Shown here: in pieces, positions 1 through 7,615 of the stretch
Position numbering within the stretch: position 1 is the first letter of the stretch
Layout of the letters: each line of letters opens with the position of its first letter
Assembly: GCA_900554325.1 (NCBI GenBank)
Contig: USHA01000033.1
Location: 1-20,691 of the forward strand
Source of the DNA: an uncultured Collinsella sp.
GTDB lineage: Bacteria; Actinomycetota; Coriobacteriia; Coriobacteriales; Coriobacteriaceae
DNA: 20,691 nucleotides
Reading direction: 5' to 3'
Position numbers and translations under genes: made by a program
Notes under the pieces: generated by a model
The model's input: the letters and a program-made list of their open reading frames with translations, nothing else
Told to the model about the DNA's origin: nothing
Database searches by the model: none

Positions 1-124
1 CGTCCTCGGGCATGCGGGCTCTCGCGTTCCGCGCTTCGCGCTGCGCGAGAGCCCGCGCCCTGCGGAATGTTTTCAGGGGCAAGGCCTCGGGCTCCCCTGC
101 ATCAACTCTTTTGAAAGGGCTTCC
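1..124. other. Leader region with two hairpins upstream of the Sde182-like gene
   Basis: This non-coding stretch holds a perfect 13-bp inverted repeat (GCGGGCTCTCGCG at 14-26, its complement at 44-56). Its loop contains a smaller GCGC-TTC-GCGC hairpin at 31-41. A second inverted repeat has 6-bp arms (CAGGGG at 74-79, CCCCTG at 94-99). Neither is followed by a clear T-run, so I do not call a rho-independent terminator. They could be a repeat element, or the 3' structure of a gene that ends just outside the window. A ribosome binding site, GAAAGGG at 113-119, serves the gene starting at 125. Confidence 0.5.
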
Positions 125-1642
125 ATGCAAACCAATCTCACCCGCGTCATCGTCACGACCGATATGGAAGTCGATGACATGAACTCGATGATCCACCTGG
201 CTCTCTACCTCAACCTGCTGGATGTCGAGGCCGTGGTTTATACCGCCTCGCAGTATCACTTCCAGGGCGACGGGGTCCATACGCTTGGGGAGGTCAATCC
301 TCATTGGCGCACGAAGGGCGTGCGGTCTTACGAGTGCAAGGTCGTGCCACCCGAGCCTGACCCCGAGGCGGACGGGCTCACCACGTACCGCCCGTTTCCC
401 GAGGGGTGGATTGAGCGCCTGTGGACCAACGAGTATGCCCAGGCATATCCAACACTTCAGACAAACGCGCAGGCGGCAGGCGAGCCGCCATTCCCCACGC
501 CCGACGAACTTGTGGAACGCACCTACGTGGGTAACGTCGCGTTCGAGGGTGATGTGCGCGAGGAGACACCGGGGTCGCAGGCGATTGAGCGCGCCATCAT
601 GGATGACGATCCGCGCACCCTTTGGCTCCTGAGCTGGGGCGGCATGAACACCATCGTCCGGGCGCTCATGAGCATCGCCGAGCGCTACCGTGACACGCCC
701 GAATGGGAGGAGATTCGCCAGCGCGTATACGCCAAAGTGCGCGTGATGGGCGTCATGAACGGCGTCGGGCAGGACAACTCCTGGGAAGATCACGGCAAGG
801 AGCTGTTCCCCGAGCTGGTCTTGTGGCGCGTTCCCTTTGCGTATGGCGGCTACGTCGACGCCAAGTGCGCGCAACCCGACTCCATCGAGCTGTTCCGTGC
901 GCCGTGGCCGGAGCGCATGCTCACGCAGGGCAACAGCCCCCTCATGGCGCGCTACATGCTCTACGGTGACGGCAAGGTGTACGAGAATGAGCCCGAGCGC
1001 TTCCAGTTTGGCAAACACGCCACCTTGGATTGGGGTTGGCCGGGCATGGAGCCCCTGCAGTTCAACCCCGGAGACTTCATGGCAGAGGGCGACTCGATGA
1101 CGTACATTCCCCTGCTTCCCTTTGGCCTGCGCGGAGCGGACAATCCGAGCTTCGACACACTGCTGGGACCGATGTTCCGCGACGGGGAGGCTCCCGCGGT
1201 CGATGTCGCACCCATGAGCTTTGACTCTCTGGGTGCCCCGACAGCCCGCAACGTCAACCCGTTTCTCCACGCCTACCAGGAGGACTTCGCCGCCCGGGCG
1301 CAATGGTGCGCGCATGGACCGGCGATGTGCTCGCATCCAGTGCGCATCGAAAACGTCACCACCGACCGCACGGCGGTTGCCGGCGAGTCAATCGAACTGA
1401 CTGCCCAGGCAACCGATCCCGACGGCGCGGGCTTCGATGCCAGGTGGACCATCTCACCGCACTCCGGCGGCTACAACGGGGCCGGTGACTTGACCGAATG
1501 GCAGGCGAGCGGGCTAAACGTTACCTTTACGGTGCCCGACGATGCCCAAACGGGCGATCGATTCGTCCTCACACTCTCAGTCAGAACCCGCGGAGCTCGC
1601 CCCTGCACGCGATATGCACAGGTCGCCCTCACGGTTTCGTAA
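125..1642 (+). CDS. Sde182/DUF1593-type nucleoside-hydrolase-like protein
   Basis: The 505-residue product resembles the DUF1593 (Sde182) family: an N-terminal nucleoside-hydrolase-like domain followed by a C-terminal beta-sandwich (cadherin/Ig-like). The N-terminus carries an acidic cluster, TTDMEVDDMNSM, with Asp13, Asp17 and Asp18 where nucleoside hydrolases bind calcium through a DxDxxxDD-type motif. A Ser/Trp-Gly-Gly segment near residues 168-172 (LLSWGGMNT) is also typical. The C-terminal domain, from about residue 405, has alternating beta-strand character and PDGAGFDARW-like Ig features. The ATG at 125 has a good Shine-Dalgarno 5 bases upstream. There is no signal peptide, although many relatives in polysaccharide-degrading bacteria are exported, so this one probably works in the cytoplasm. 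The substrate is unknown; a glycoside or nucleoside-like compound is possible. The gene faces away from the sugar block at 4109-14500 and is separated from it by two genes, so a link to that pathway is only a guess. Confidence 0.78.
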   Translation: MQTNLTRVIVTTDMEVDDMNSMIHLALYLNLLDVEAVVYTASQYHFQGDGVHTLGEVNPHWRTKGVRSYECKVVPPEPDPEADGLTTYRPFPEGWIERLWTNEYAQAYPTLQTNAQAAGEPPFPTPDELVERTYVGNVAFEGDVREETPGSQAIERAIMDDDPRTLWLLSWGGMNTIVRALMSIAERYRDTPEWEEIRQRVYAKVRVMGVMNGVGQDNSWEDHGKELFPELVLWRVPFAYGGYVDAKCAQPDSIELFRAPWPERMLTQGNSPLMARYMLYGDGKVYENEPERFQFGKHATLDWGWPGMEPLQFNPGDFMAEGDSMTYIPLLPFGLRGADNPSFDTLLGPMFRDGEAPAVDVAPMSFDSLGAPTARNVNPFLHAYQEDFAARAQWCAHGPAMCSHPVRIENVTTDRTAVAGESIELTAQATDPDGAGFDARWTISPHSGGYNGAGDLTEWQASGLNVTFTVPDDAQTGDRFVLTLSVRTRGARPCTRYAQVALTVS

Positions 1643-1731
1643 GGGCCCCGAACAAATTGCTCAGCTGGAGGATGCCCCCAGGAACACACGTTCCGTCGCA
1701 CCTGCCTTCGCCCGTCTTCGCAAAACAATCT

Positions 1732-1773
1732 ATACCCATAATCGTCGATACTATCGTCGATTATGGGTATACT
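1732..1773 (+). promoter_or_regulatory. Palindromic operator overlapping the promoter of the AlbA_2 gene
   Basis: A perfect 13-bp inverted repeat (ATACCCATAATCG at 1732-1744, complement at 1758-1770) is separated by 13 bp. Inside it ATCGTCGAT occurs twice as a direct repeat (1741-1749 and 1753-1761). The right arm runs into TATACT (1768-1773), a good -10 box, with a weak -35 (TCGATA, 1745-1750) 17 bp upstream. A protein bound to the repeat would cover the promoter. The simplest reading is autoregulation by the downstream gene product. Confidence 0.6.
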
Positions 1774-1807
1774 GGAGATATCGACAATACGTGCAGGAGG
1801 CTGAGCG

Positions 1808-3364
1808 ATGCAGTTGGTTGAATCTGAGCATATTGAGCTTAAACGCGCTGTTACCGAACGCATATGCAAGACGGTCATTGCGTTTGCAAACTGCTCTGGC
1901 GGATCCATCTATATTGGAATCGACGATTTTGGCAACGTCATCGATATCGACGACATCGACGGCGAGATGCTGCGTCTCTCCAACATGTTGAACGATTCCA
2001 TTGAGCCCAGCGTGTCCGACCTGGTGGAGATCATGCCTGTGGAGCTCGACGGCAAGATGATCATCCTCACCTCCGTTGAAGCCGGCAACGATCGGCCCTA
2101 TTACCTCAAATCGAAAGGCCTTGTTCCCGCCGGAGTGTTCACGCGCCTTGGACCCGCTACCGTCCCGGTTGATCGTCGCGGCATTCGCACCATGATCCGT
2201 CAAACCGATGGTATCAGCTTCGAAACCGAACACTGCAATGAGCAGAATCTCACCTTTGAGTACGCGCAGGGGACATTCAAGGCCCATGGCATTCCCTTTG
2301 ACGAGATCACGCTCAGAAACCTCGGAATCATTGGCAGAGATGGTTTTTACACCAATCTAGGCTTGCTGATCTCTGATCAAAATCCGTATCCGTTGCGCTG
2401 CGCGTCCTTCAATGACGATGCCCTAACGGAAATCATCAATCGCATCGACTGCGAAGGATCCATCTTTAGGCAGGCAGAAGAAGCCGAAGCGTTTCTTAAC
2501 GTTGCAAACGGGCTGCGCTCTTATTTTGTGCCGGGAAAGCTTGAAAGAATCGACAAGCTCGACTATCCAACAATCGCCATACGCGAGGGCATCCTCAACA
2601 CAATCATCCACCGCGAATATGACATGCGTGTAGACACGCTCATCAAGATGAGCCGTACGGAAATACGATTCACGAATTTGGGCGGCCTGGAAGGTATTTC
2701 TGTTGAGGACGCCATCGACGGCCTCACGGAAGCGCGCAACCCCCTGCTCCGCCAGCTTTTCTACCGACTGAATATCGTAGAGGCACTCGGCACGGGTCTT
2801 CAGCGTATTTTCCAACAATACAAAGCGGAGGAGCTAACCCCCACTGTTCACTCTGACAACAATAGGTTTTACCTCTCGCTACCCAACGTCAACACCACGC
2901 GCAACCCATATCTCTCACTCAAGCGCAACGACGGCCCAAATTTGAGAGGCGAATACGATGACTATAAAAAGCTCGATGACGGCGGCATGCTCCCGCCCGA
3001 GGTAGCGCGTGCGTTTGCACCCATACGCGTAGAGCATGAGAAAGCCCTTGCCAAAATGGGCCTCTCTCCAAATAGAATCGTAACCGAGCGTCAAGAAACG
3101 GCACCAAAGCCCACAATGACCGAGGGCGGCGGACTTCGATTGTCATGGAAGCCTTTCGGCGACGAGCCTATGTCCACCGCACGAACCGTTCTCATTGAAT
3201 TCGCTTCGGAAAACGGAGGCATCTTCTCGCGTCAAGAAGCAGAAGAAGCTCTTGGAACCGGACGCGACGGGACCCTCAAGGTCATCAATGGCATGATCGA
3301 GGATGGCACCATCGTCAAAGAGGGTAAAGCGCGCGCCACCCGCTATCGAGTAGCGCGCGCCTAG
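1808..3364 (+). CDS. AlbA_2 (Schlafen-type) DNA-binding ATPase-like regulator
   Basis: This 518-residue protein has the usual layout of the bacterial AlbA_2/HATPase_c_4 family. An N-terminal AlbA_2 domain covers about residues 5-125 (ESEHIELKRAV, then FANCSGGSIYIGIDD). A GHKL-type ATP-binding region covers about 255-345, with an N-box-like EGILNTIIHREY (Glu260, Asn264) and a glycine-rich VEALGTGLQRI at 324-333. The C-terminus, from about 450, looks like a winged helix (SRQEAEEALG followed by TLKVINGMIEDGTI). Start choice: ATG at 1808 with AGGAGG 7 bases upstream. Members are usually annotated as putative transcriptional regulators or helicases; actual functions are poorly known. The gene stands alone, and its promoter overlaps a perfect inverted repeat that may be its own binding site. 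It converges on luxS with a 26-bp gap and no clear terminator. Confidence 0.85.
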   Translation: MQLVESEHIELKRAVTERICKTVIAFANCSGGSIYIGIDDFGNVIDIDDIDGEMLRLSNMLNDSIEPSVSDLVEIMPVELDGKMIILTSVEAGNDRPYYLKSKGLVPAGVFTRLGPATVPVDRRGIRTMIRQTDGISFETEHCNEQNLTFEYAQGTFKAHGIPFDEITLRNLGIIGRDGFYTNLGLLISDQNPYPLRCASFNDDALTEIINRIDCEGSIFRQAEEAEAFLNVANGLRSYFVPGKLERIDKLDYPTIAIREGILNTIIHREYDMRVDTLIKMSRTEIRFTNLGGLEGISVEDAIDGLTEARNPLLRQLFYRLNIVEALGTGLQRIFQQYKAEELTPTVHSDNNRFYLSLPNVNTTRNPYLSLKRNDGPNLRGEYDDYKKLDDGGMLPPEVARAFAPIRVEHEKALAKMGLSPNRIVTERQETAPKPTMTEGGGLRLSWKPFGDEPMSTARTVLIEFASENGGIFSRQEAEEALGTGRDGTLKVINGMIEDGTIVKEGKARATRYRVARA

Positions 3365-3390
3365 GCAAATAGGGAATTCGGCGGAATGAG

Positions 3391-3879
3391 CTATGCCTGC
3401 TGGTAATGCAGGTGCCCCTCGTCGATGTCCGCAAGATCGCGGGCGAGGTAACGGCGCGCGAGCCAGTTGGCCATGGGGAGATTCTGGTCCAGGTAATTGC
3501 CGCACTCCTCCGGAGCAGCACCGGGAATATCGCCCTCAAAGCCGGCGATGAAATCGAAGAGCTCGCGCACGAGCGGCAGGATCTCCTCGCTCGTCACTTC
3601 ACCAAAGACAACGAGGTAGAACCCCGTCCGACAACCCATGGGGCCAAAGTAGACGATGCGTGTCGACCACTCGGCATGGTTGCGCAGGAACGTGGCCCCC
3701 AAGTGCTCGATGGTGTGGCACTCAGCCGTGTTCATGACCGGTTCCTTGTTGGGAGCCGTAAGGCGCAAGTCGAACGTCGTCACAGCAGAGCCGGTCGCCG
3801 GATCGCGGTCGATGCGGCTCACGTACACGCCCGGCTCGAGCAGAAGATGGTCGACGGAGAAACTGGCGATGCGCTCCAT
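3391..3879 (-). CDS. luxS: S-ribosylhomocysteine lyase LuxS
   Basis: LuxS cleaves S-ribosylhomocysteine to homocysteine and 4,5-dihydroxy-2,3-pentanedione, the autoinducer-2 precursor, in the activated methyl cycle. The 162-residue product has the family's usual length and all key residues: the metal-binding HTIEH motif (His55, His59, with catalytic Glu58), Cys83 in MGCRTGFYL, and the third metal ligand Cys126 in ECGNYLDQN. The start is the ATG at 3879, preceded by AAAGGGG; the open frame extends 24 codons further upstream, but that part is basic, not LuxS-like, and lacks a suitable start context. The gene is last in a row of minus-strand genes and lies 229 bp downstream of the FGGY kinase, so it probably has its own promoter. 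It is a housekeeping gene rather than part of the sugar block. Confidence 0.97.
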   Translation of the reverse strand: MERIASFSVDHLLLEPGVYVSRIDRDPATGSAVTTFDLRLTAPNKEPVMNTAECHTIEHLGATFLRNHAEWSTRIVYFGPMGCRTGFYLVVFGEVTSEEILPLVRELFDFIAGFEGDIPGAAPEECGNYLDQNLPMANWLARRYLARDLADIDEGHLHYQQA

Positions 3880-4108
3880 GGGAGCCCCTTTCTTGCGGTC
3901 ACGCGTGCCGCTCGAGCAGGTCGGTAGGCGGCGAGAATCGGCTCGTTGCACACAACGGATTACCGTCCTATCGGTCCCCGCTCGACACGTAAAAGTTGAC
4001 CTTGGCGTATTCCTTTCACTAGTTTTGCTTCTTTTAATTTCTTTTGCAAGCTTTCACTTCTTTTAACAAACGTGGCGCCCTCGCCCGAAAAGCCTTGCGA
4101 AGCTCCCC
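3880..4108 (-). promoter_or_regulatory. A-rich spacer between the FGGY kinase and luxS
   Basis: On the minus strand, the segment at about 4012-4070 is strikingly A/G-rich compared with its neighbours. It carries TTAAAAGAAG twice (complements at 4028-4037 and 4057-4066) and GTGAAAG twice (4013-4019 and 4051-4057). A weak promoter-like pair (TTGCAA at 4044-4049 and AAAACT at 4021-4026, spacing 17) could drive luxS. The minus-strand frame entering from the kinase end stays open to 3960 and would encode a short lysine-rich tail, but I see no start or binding site for it. No terminator for the kinase transcript is evident. Confidence 0.35.
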
Positions 4109-5599
4109 CTAGCGTACGTACGCCATCGTCGCGCGCACGGCGTGACGCCAGCCGTCGATCTTCTCGCGGCGCTCCTCCGCCGGCATAGAGGGCTCCACCA
4201 CACCGCGGGCACCATACGTGTCGACCACCTCGCGTGTATACAGCCCCAAGGCTATTCCGCAGGTCCACGCTGCGCCCAGGCCGCTCATCTCGTCGTTACT
4301 CGCAATGCGCACGGGGGCATCGATCAAATCGCTCTCGAACTGCATGAGGTAGGCATCGCGCGTGGGGCCGCCATCGACACGCAGCTCGGCCAAGCGGGCG
4401 CCGCAATCCTCGCTCATGGCATCGATGACGTCGAAGATCTGGAAGGCGATCGACTCGTCCGCCGCTTTGACGAATTCCGCCCTGCCCGTCGTGCGCGTCA
4501 TGCCGAACACGCAAGCCTCGGCTTCCGCGCACCAATGCGGCGCGCCCAGCCCGGTGAATGCCGGAACGAGGTACACGCGGCTCTCCGGATTGGCGGCATA
4601 GCACAGGTCCGTGACCTCTTCGGGATTGGCGATGAGCTCAAGATCGTCGCGCAACCATGTCTTGACCGCGCCGGCGTACGTCACATTGCCCTCGAGCACG
4701 TATTCGGCAACGCCGCCCATACGCCAGGCAAGTGAACTCGACAAGCCGTGGGCGCTCGGCACGAATTCGGTTCCCACGTTCATCATCACCGAGGAGCCTG
4801 TTCCAAGCGTCGCCTTGGCCATACCCCGCTCAAAGCAACCTTGGGCAAAGAGCGCCGCATGGGAATCGCCCAACACGCCGTGGATGGGCACGGGCGCAGG
4901 CAAAAAACCGCCGAGGTCGGTCATGCCAAAGCATGCGTCGGAATCGGTGACCTGGGGCAGCCATGCCGTGTCGATGCCAAATAGGTCGCACACCTCGGCA
5001 TCCCACGTGAGGGTCTGCAAGTTGAGCAGCTGCGTGCGGCTCGCGTTGGAATAGTCGCAACGGAACTCCTCCCCGCCGGTGAGGGTCCACACCGTCCATG
5101 CATCAACCGTTCCCAGGCGCAAATCGCCACGCTCGGCGGCCTCGCGGGCCGCCGCGACGTTCTCGATGATCCATGCCATTTTCGATGCGGGGTAATAAGG
5201 CGAGAGCACGAGGCCGGTACGCTCGCACACCAGCTCCGCCGCGCCCTCGAGACGCGCGACGCGCTCACACACGCCCTGGGCACGGGCGCACTGCCACACC
5301 ACGGCGTCGCACACCGGCTCGCCGGTGCGGGCGTCCCACGCCACGGTGGTCTCACGCTGGTTGGAAATACCCACGCCTGCAATCTCGGCAGGGTCGACAC
5401 CCGTCTCCTCAACCACCGCGCGGGCGACCGCGAGCACGTTCTCGGCAATCTCCGCGGGATCGTGGCTCACCCAACCGGCATCGCTCACGATTTGCCGATG
5501 CGCACGGTCGGAGCGATGAATCAGGTGCCCGCTGTCGTCGACCAGCAGCGCCTTTGTGCCCTGCGTCGACTGATCAATGCCAATGATGTAACGGCCCAT
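4109..5599 (-). CDS. FGGY-family carbohydrate kinase, glycerol-kinase-like (candidate apulose kinase)
   Basis: The 496-residue protein is a typical two-domain FGGY sugar kinase that phosphorylates a small polyol or ketose with ATP in the cytoplasm. The N-terminus has the phosphate-binding IGIDQSTQGTKALL (7-19). QRET (81-84), PYYPASK (134-140), a GDSHAALF segment (244-251) and LGTGSSVMMN (265-274) follow, all in glycerol-kinase order. In E. coli GlpK glycerol is held by an Arg-Glu pair, a Tyr and Asp245-Gln246; here the acidic residue is kept (Asp245) but the next is Ser246, then His247. This argues for a substrate other than glycerol. The start is the ATG at 5599 with AAAGG upstream; a TTG six codons earlier is less likely. 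Its position behind a split transketolase and an isomerase fits a kinase for D-apulose. Glycerol kinase remains possible. Confidence 0.82.
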   Translation of the reverse strand: MGRYIIGIDQSTQGTKALLVDDSGHLIHRSDRAHRQIVSDAGWVSHDPAEIAENVLAVARAVVEETGVDPAEIAGVGISNQRETTVAWDARTGEPVCDAVVWQCARAQGVCERVARLEGAAELVCERTGLVLSPYYPASKMAWIIENVAAAREAAERGDLRLGTVDAWTVWTLTGGEEFRCDYSNASRTQLLNLQTLTWDAEVCDLFGIDTAWLPQVTDSDACFGMTDLGGFLPAPVPIHGVLGDSHAALFAQGCFERGMAKATLGTGSSVMMNVGTEFVPSAHGLSSSLAWRMGGVAEYVLEGNVTYAGAVKTWLRDDLELIANPEEVTDLCYAANPESRVYLVPAFTGLGAPHWCAEAEACVFGMTRTTGRAEFVKAADESIAFQIFDVIDAMSEDCGARLAELRVDGGPTRDAYLMQFESDLIDAPVRIASNDEMSGLGAAWTCGIALGLYTREVVDTYGARGVVEPSMPAEERREKIDGWRHAVRATMAYVR

Positions 5600-5618
5600 G
5601 GTCAACCTTTCAAACAAG

Positions 5619-5653
5619 ACGGCCGGCGAGCTCGCAAAAGCTCGGCCGACCGT
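5619..5653 (-). other. Intercistronic stem-loop between transketolase and kinase genes
   Basis: The minus-strand RNA would form a stem of about 14 pairs (arms ending at 5619 and 5653) with one G-U wobble, one bulged C and a loop of about six bases. It is followed by a weak T-rich stretch (TCTTGTTT). It might attenuate readthrough or act as an RNA processing or stability element between cistrons. It is not a textbook terminator. Confidence 0.5.
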
Positions 5654-5676
5654 CAGACACTATCAATGCGACCGAG

Positions 5677-6618
5677 CTACTCCTGGGACAGGAACTCGGC
5701 AACCGTCTGTGCAATTCCCTCGCCGGTAAGCCCGTAATGCGCAAAGACCTCGGGGCTCGTTCCCGTGATGACCGGGGCGTCCGGCAGGCTCAGGCACTTG
5801 ACGGGGCGCGGGCAGCGCTCGCCCACAACCTGCGCGACCATGGAACCCAGGCCGCCAAAGGGGCTGTGCTCCTCGACCGTCACCACGGCGCGAGCGGCGC
5901 CGGCAGCCTCCACGACCGCCTCGGCGTCGAGGGGCTTGACGCAGTACATGTCGAGGACGGTGGCGGAAATGCCCTGCTCGGCGAGGACGTCGGCGGCGTC
6001 GACCGCGTGGCGCACCATCTCGCCCGTAGCGACGATCGCCACATCGGTACCGCGGCGCACCCACGTGGCGCGGTCCATCTCAAACGGACAATCGTCTTCT
6101 GCGTACACGTCCTCAACCGGGTTGCGACCCACGCGCACGTACGCCGGCTTGTCGTCGCGCACCAGCTCGCGCATGAGGGCTGCCGTCTGGAACCGATCGC
6201 TCGGCAGGTATACGCGCATGTTGGGAATCGCGCTCATGGCGGCGATGTCCTGCGCGGAGTGGTGGCTCATGCCCAGCGCGCCGTAACTCACGCCGCCCGA
6301 AATGCCAATGAGCTTGACGTTGGTATTCGAGTACGCCACGTCGACCTTGCACTGCTCATAGGAGCGCGTGGTGAGGAAGCACGCGGGGCTCGCGGCGAAG
6401 GGGCGCTTGCCCATGGCGGCCATGCCGGCCGCGGTGCTCACGAGGCTCTGCTCCGCAATGCCCATCTCAACGGAGCGCTCGGGGAACGCATCGAAAAACG
6501 GCGTGAGCGACGCCGACCCGCGGGAGTCGGAGCAGAGCACCACCACGTCCTCGTCGTGCGCGGCGGCAGCGAGGAGCTCATCACAGATAACCTTGCGGTT
6601 GGGGATGGAGTTAGGCAT
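5677..6618 (-). CDS. Transketolase, C-terminal subunit (pyrimidine-binding and transketolase_C domains)
   Basis: This 313-residue subunit carries the second half of a split transketolase. The central domain has EMGIAEQSLVSTAAGMA (51-67), where Glu56 is the residue that activates thiamine diphosphate. SYGALGMSHHSAQDIA (111-126) follows, then the C-terminal domain with VVTVEEHSPFGGLGS. It pairs with the upstream N-terminal subunit to transfer two-carbon units between sugar phosphates. Start: ATG at 6618, which overlaps the end of the partner gene by 8 bases; AGGAGG (complement of 6625-6630) lies 6 bases upstream. The overlap implies translational coupling and equal amounts of the two chains. 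In the apiose route the analogous enzyme is the two-chain apulose-4-phosphate transketolase. Ordinary transketolase or 1-deoxyxylulose-type activity cannot be excluded by eye. Confidence 0.93.
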   Translation of the reverse strand: MPNSIPNRKVICDELLAAAAHDEDVVVLCSDSRGSASLTPFFDAFPERSVEMGIAEQSLVSTAAGMAAMGKRPFAASPACFLTTRSYEQCKVDVAYSNTNVKLIGISGGVSYGALGMSHHSAQDIAAMSAIPNMRVYLPSDRFQTAALMRELVRDDKPAYVRVGRNPVEDVYAEDDCPFEMDRATWVRRGTDVAIVATGEMVRHAVDAADVLAEQGISATVLDMYCVKPLDAEAVVEAAGAARAVVTVEEHSPFGGLGSMVAQVVGERCPRPVKCLSLPDAPVITGTSPEVFAHYGLTGEGIAQTVAEFLSQE

Positions 6619-7447
6619 TGAGGGCCTCCTTGTGAGCAGCGAAGTCGGCGATGATCTGGGCATACTCCTCGTCATTGGGCAGATGATGATGCCAGCCGGC
6701 CTTGTCCTCCATGATCGGGGAGCCGTAGCCCTTGGTCGTGTTGAGGATGATGACCGTCGGCTTGCCCTTGGTGCGCGAGGCCAAACCGAGCGCCTCGTCG
6801 ATGGCCGCCACGTCGTTGCCGGGAATGGACAGCACGTTCCAGCCGAACGACGCCCAGCGCTCCTCCTGGGAATCCTGCTTCATGACGTCCTCGGTGCAGC
6901 CCGAGATCTGCAGGCGATTGCGGTCCACCAGCGCGCAGAGGTTATCAAGCGCGTAGTTGCCGCCGCTCATGGCGCCTTCCCACACGGAGCCCTCGGCAAG
7001 TTCGCCGTCGCCCATGATGGTGTAGACGCGCGTGGGACGATGGTCCATGCGCGCCGCCAGCGCCATGCCCACCGCGACGGGAAGCCCGTGGCCGAGCGAG
7101 CCGGAGTTCATCTCGATGCCGGGCAGTTTGTTGTTCGGGTGACCGATGTAGGGGCTGCCGAACTGGGAGAAGCGCGCCTTGACGTCGTCGAGGTCAAGAT
7201 AGCCCTCATGGCAGAGCACCGCGTAGTACGCCTCCATGGCATGGCCCTTGGACAGCACGAAGCGGTCGCGGTCGGGATCGTCCACGCGATCCGGCGCGAT
7301 GTTCAGGTGACGTGCGTACAGGACCATCAGCGCATCGAGCACGCTCATGTCTCCGCCGATATGGCCACCCTTGCCGGCCATGATGATGTCAACGCAATCG
7401 CGGCGCAGGTCCCAGCGCAGCTGATTGAGCTCTTCGATAGTTGTCAC
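6611..7447 (-). CDS. Transketolase, N-terminal (thiamine diphosphate-binding) subunit
   Basis: The 278-residue product is the first half of a split transketolase. It has HIGGDMSVLDAL near 29-40, the SKGHA segment (66-70), GSLGHGLPVAVGMA (116-129) and the thiamine diphosphate/metal motif GDGELAEGSVWEG starting at Gly146, with the distal Asn at about 169. The start is a GTG at 7447, with AAAGGAG seven bases upstream. The partner chain begins 8 bases before its stop. The gene follows the isomerase after a 168-bp gap that carries a cloverleaf-like element. Split transketolases are common in pathway-specific roles, and this pair sits between an isomerase and an FGGY kinase rather than with pentose phosphate genes, which suggests a dedicated catabolic job. 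Confidence 0.93.
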   Translation of the reverse strand: MTTIEELNQLRWDLRRDCVDIIMAGKGGHIGGDMSVLDALMVLYARHLNIAPDRVDDPDRDRFVLSKGHAMEAYYAVLCHEGYLDLDDVKARFSQFGSPYIGHPNNKLPGIEMNSGSLGHGLPVAVGMALAARMDHRPTRVYTIMGDGELAEGSVWEGAMSGGNYALDNLCALVDRNRLQISGCTEDVMKQDSQEERWASFGWNVLSIPGNDVAAIDEALGLASRTKGKPTVIILNTTKGYGSPIMEDKAGWHHHLPNDEEYAQIIADFAAHKEALNA

Positions 7448-7487
7448 AAAAAACTCCTTTCAGGAGAGCACCCCATATGAGGGCTTT

Positions 7488-7588
7488 CGCGTTTCCACAG
7501 TGCCCGAGATTCGGGCGAAAGAGGAGCGAAGCGTACTTTGGTACGTGAGCGACGATTGAACCCGAAGGTCGGGTGTTGTGGAAACGCG
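7488..7588 (-). repeat. Cloverleaf-like inverted-repeat element between isomerase and transketolase genes
   Basis: A perfect 12-bp outer stem (CGCGTTTCCACA at 7488-7499, complement at 7577-7588) encloses three perfect small hairpins. They are GCCCGA-GAT-TCGGGC (7502-7516), CGTAC-TTTG-GTACG (7532-7545) and ACCCGA-AGG-TCGGGT (7560-7574). The whole would fold into a three-armed cloverleaf as RNA or single-stranded DNA. There is no T-run, so it is not a simple terminator. It resembles REP/BIME-type intergenic repeats in style, but I cannot see a second copy in this window. Confidence 0.7.
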
Positions 7589-7615
7589 CCGGCACGTTCC
7601 CGCCAAGTAGCCCCG

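Noticed and set aside
3328..3361. GC-rich inverted repeat at the end of the AlbA_2 gene as a terminator
   Set aside because: The arms (GCGCGC and CGCTA parts) pair only with a six- to seven-base bulge and there is no T-run; the sequence is also coding.
4112..4123. Perfect 12-bp palindrome GCGTACGTACGC at the kinase 3' end
   Set aside because: It is inside the last codons of the kinase and made of simple alternating bases; no second copy or partner site was seen.
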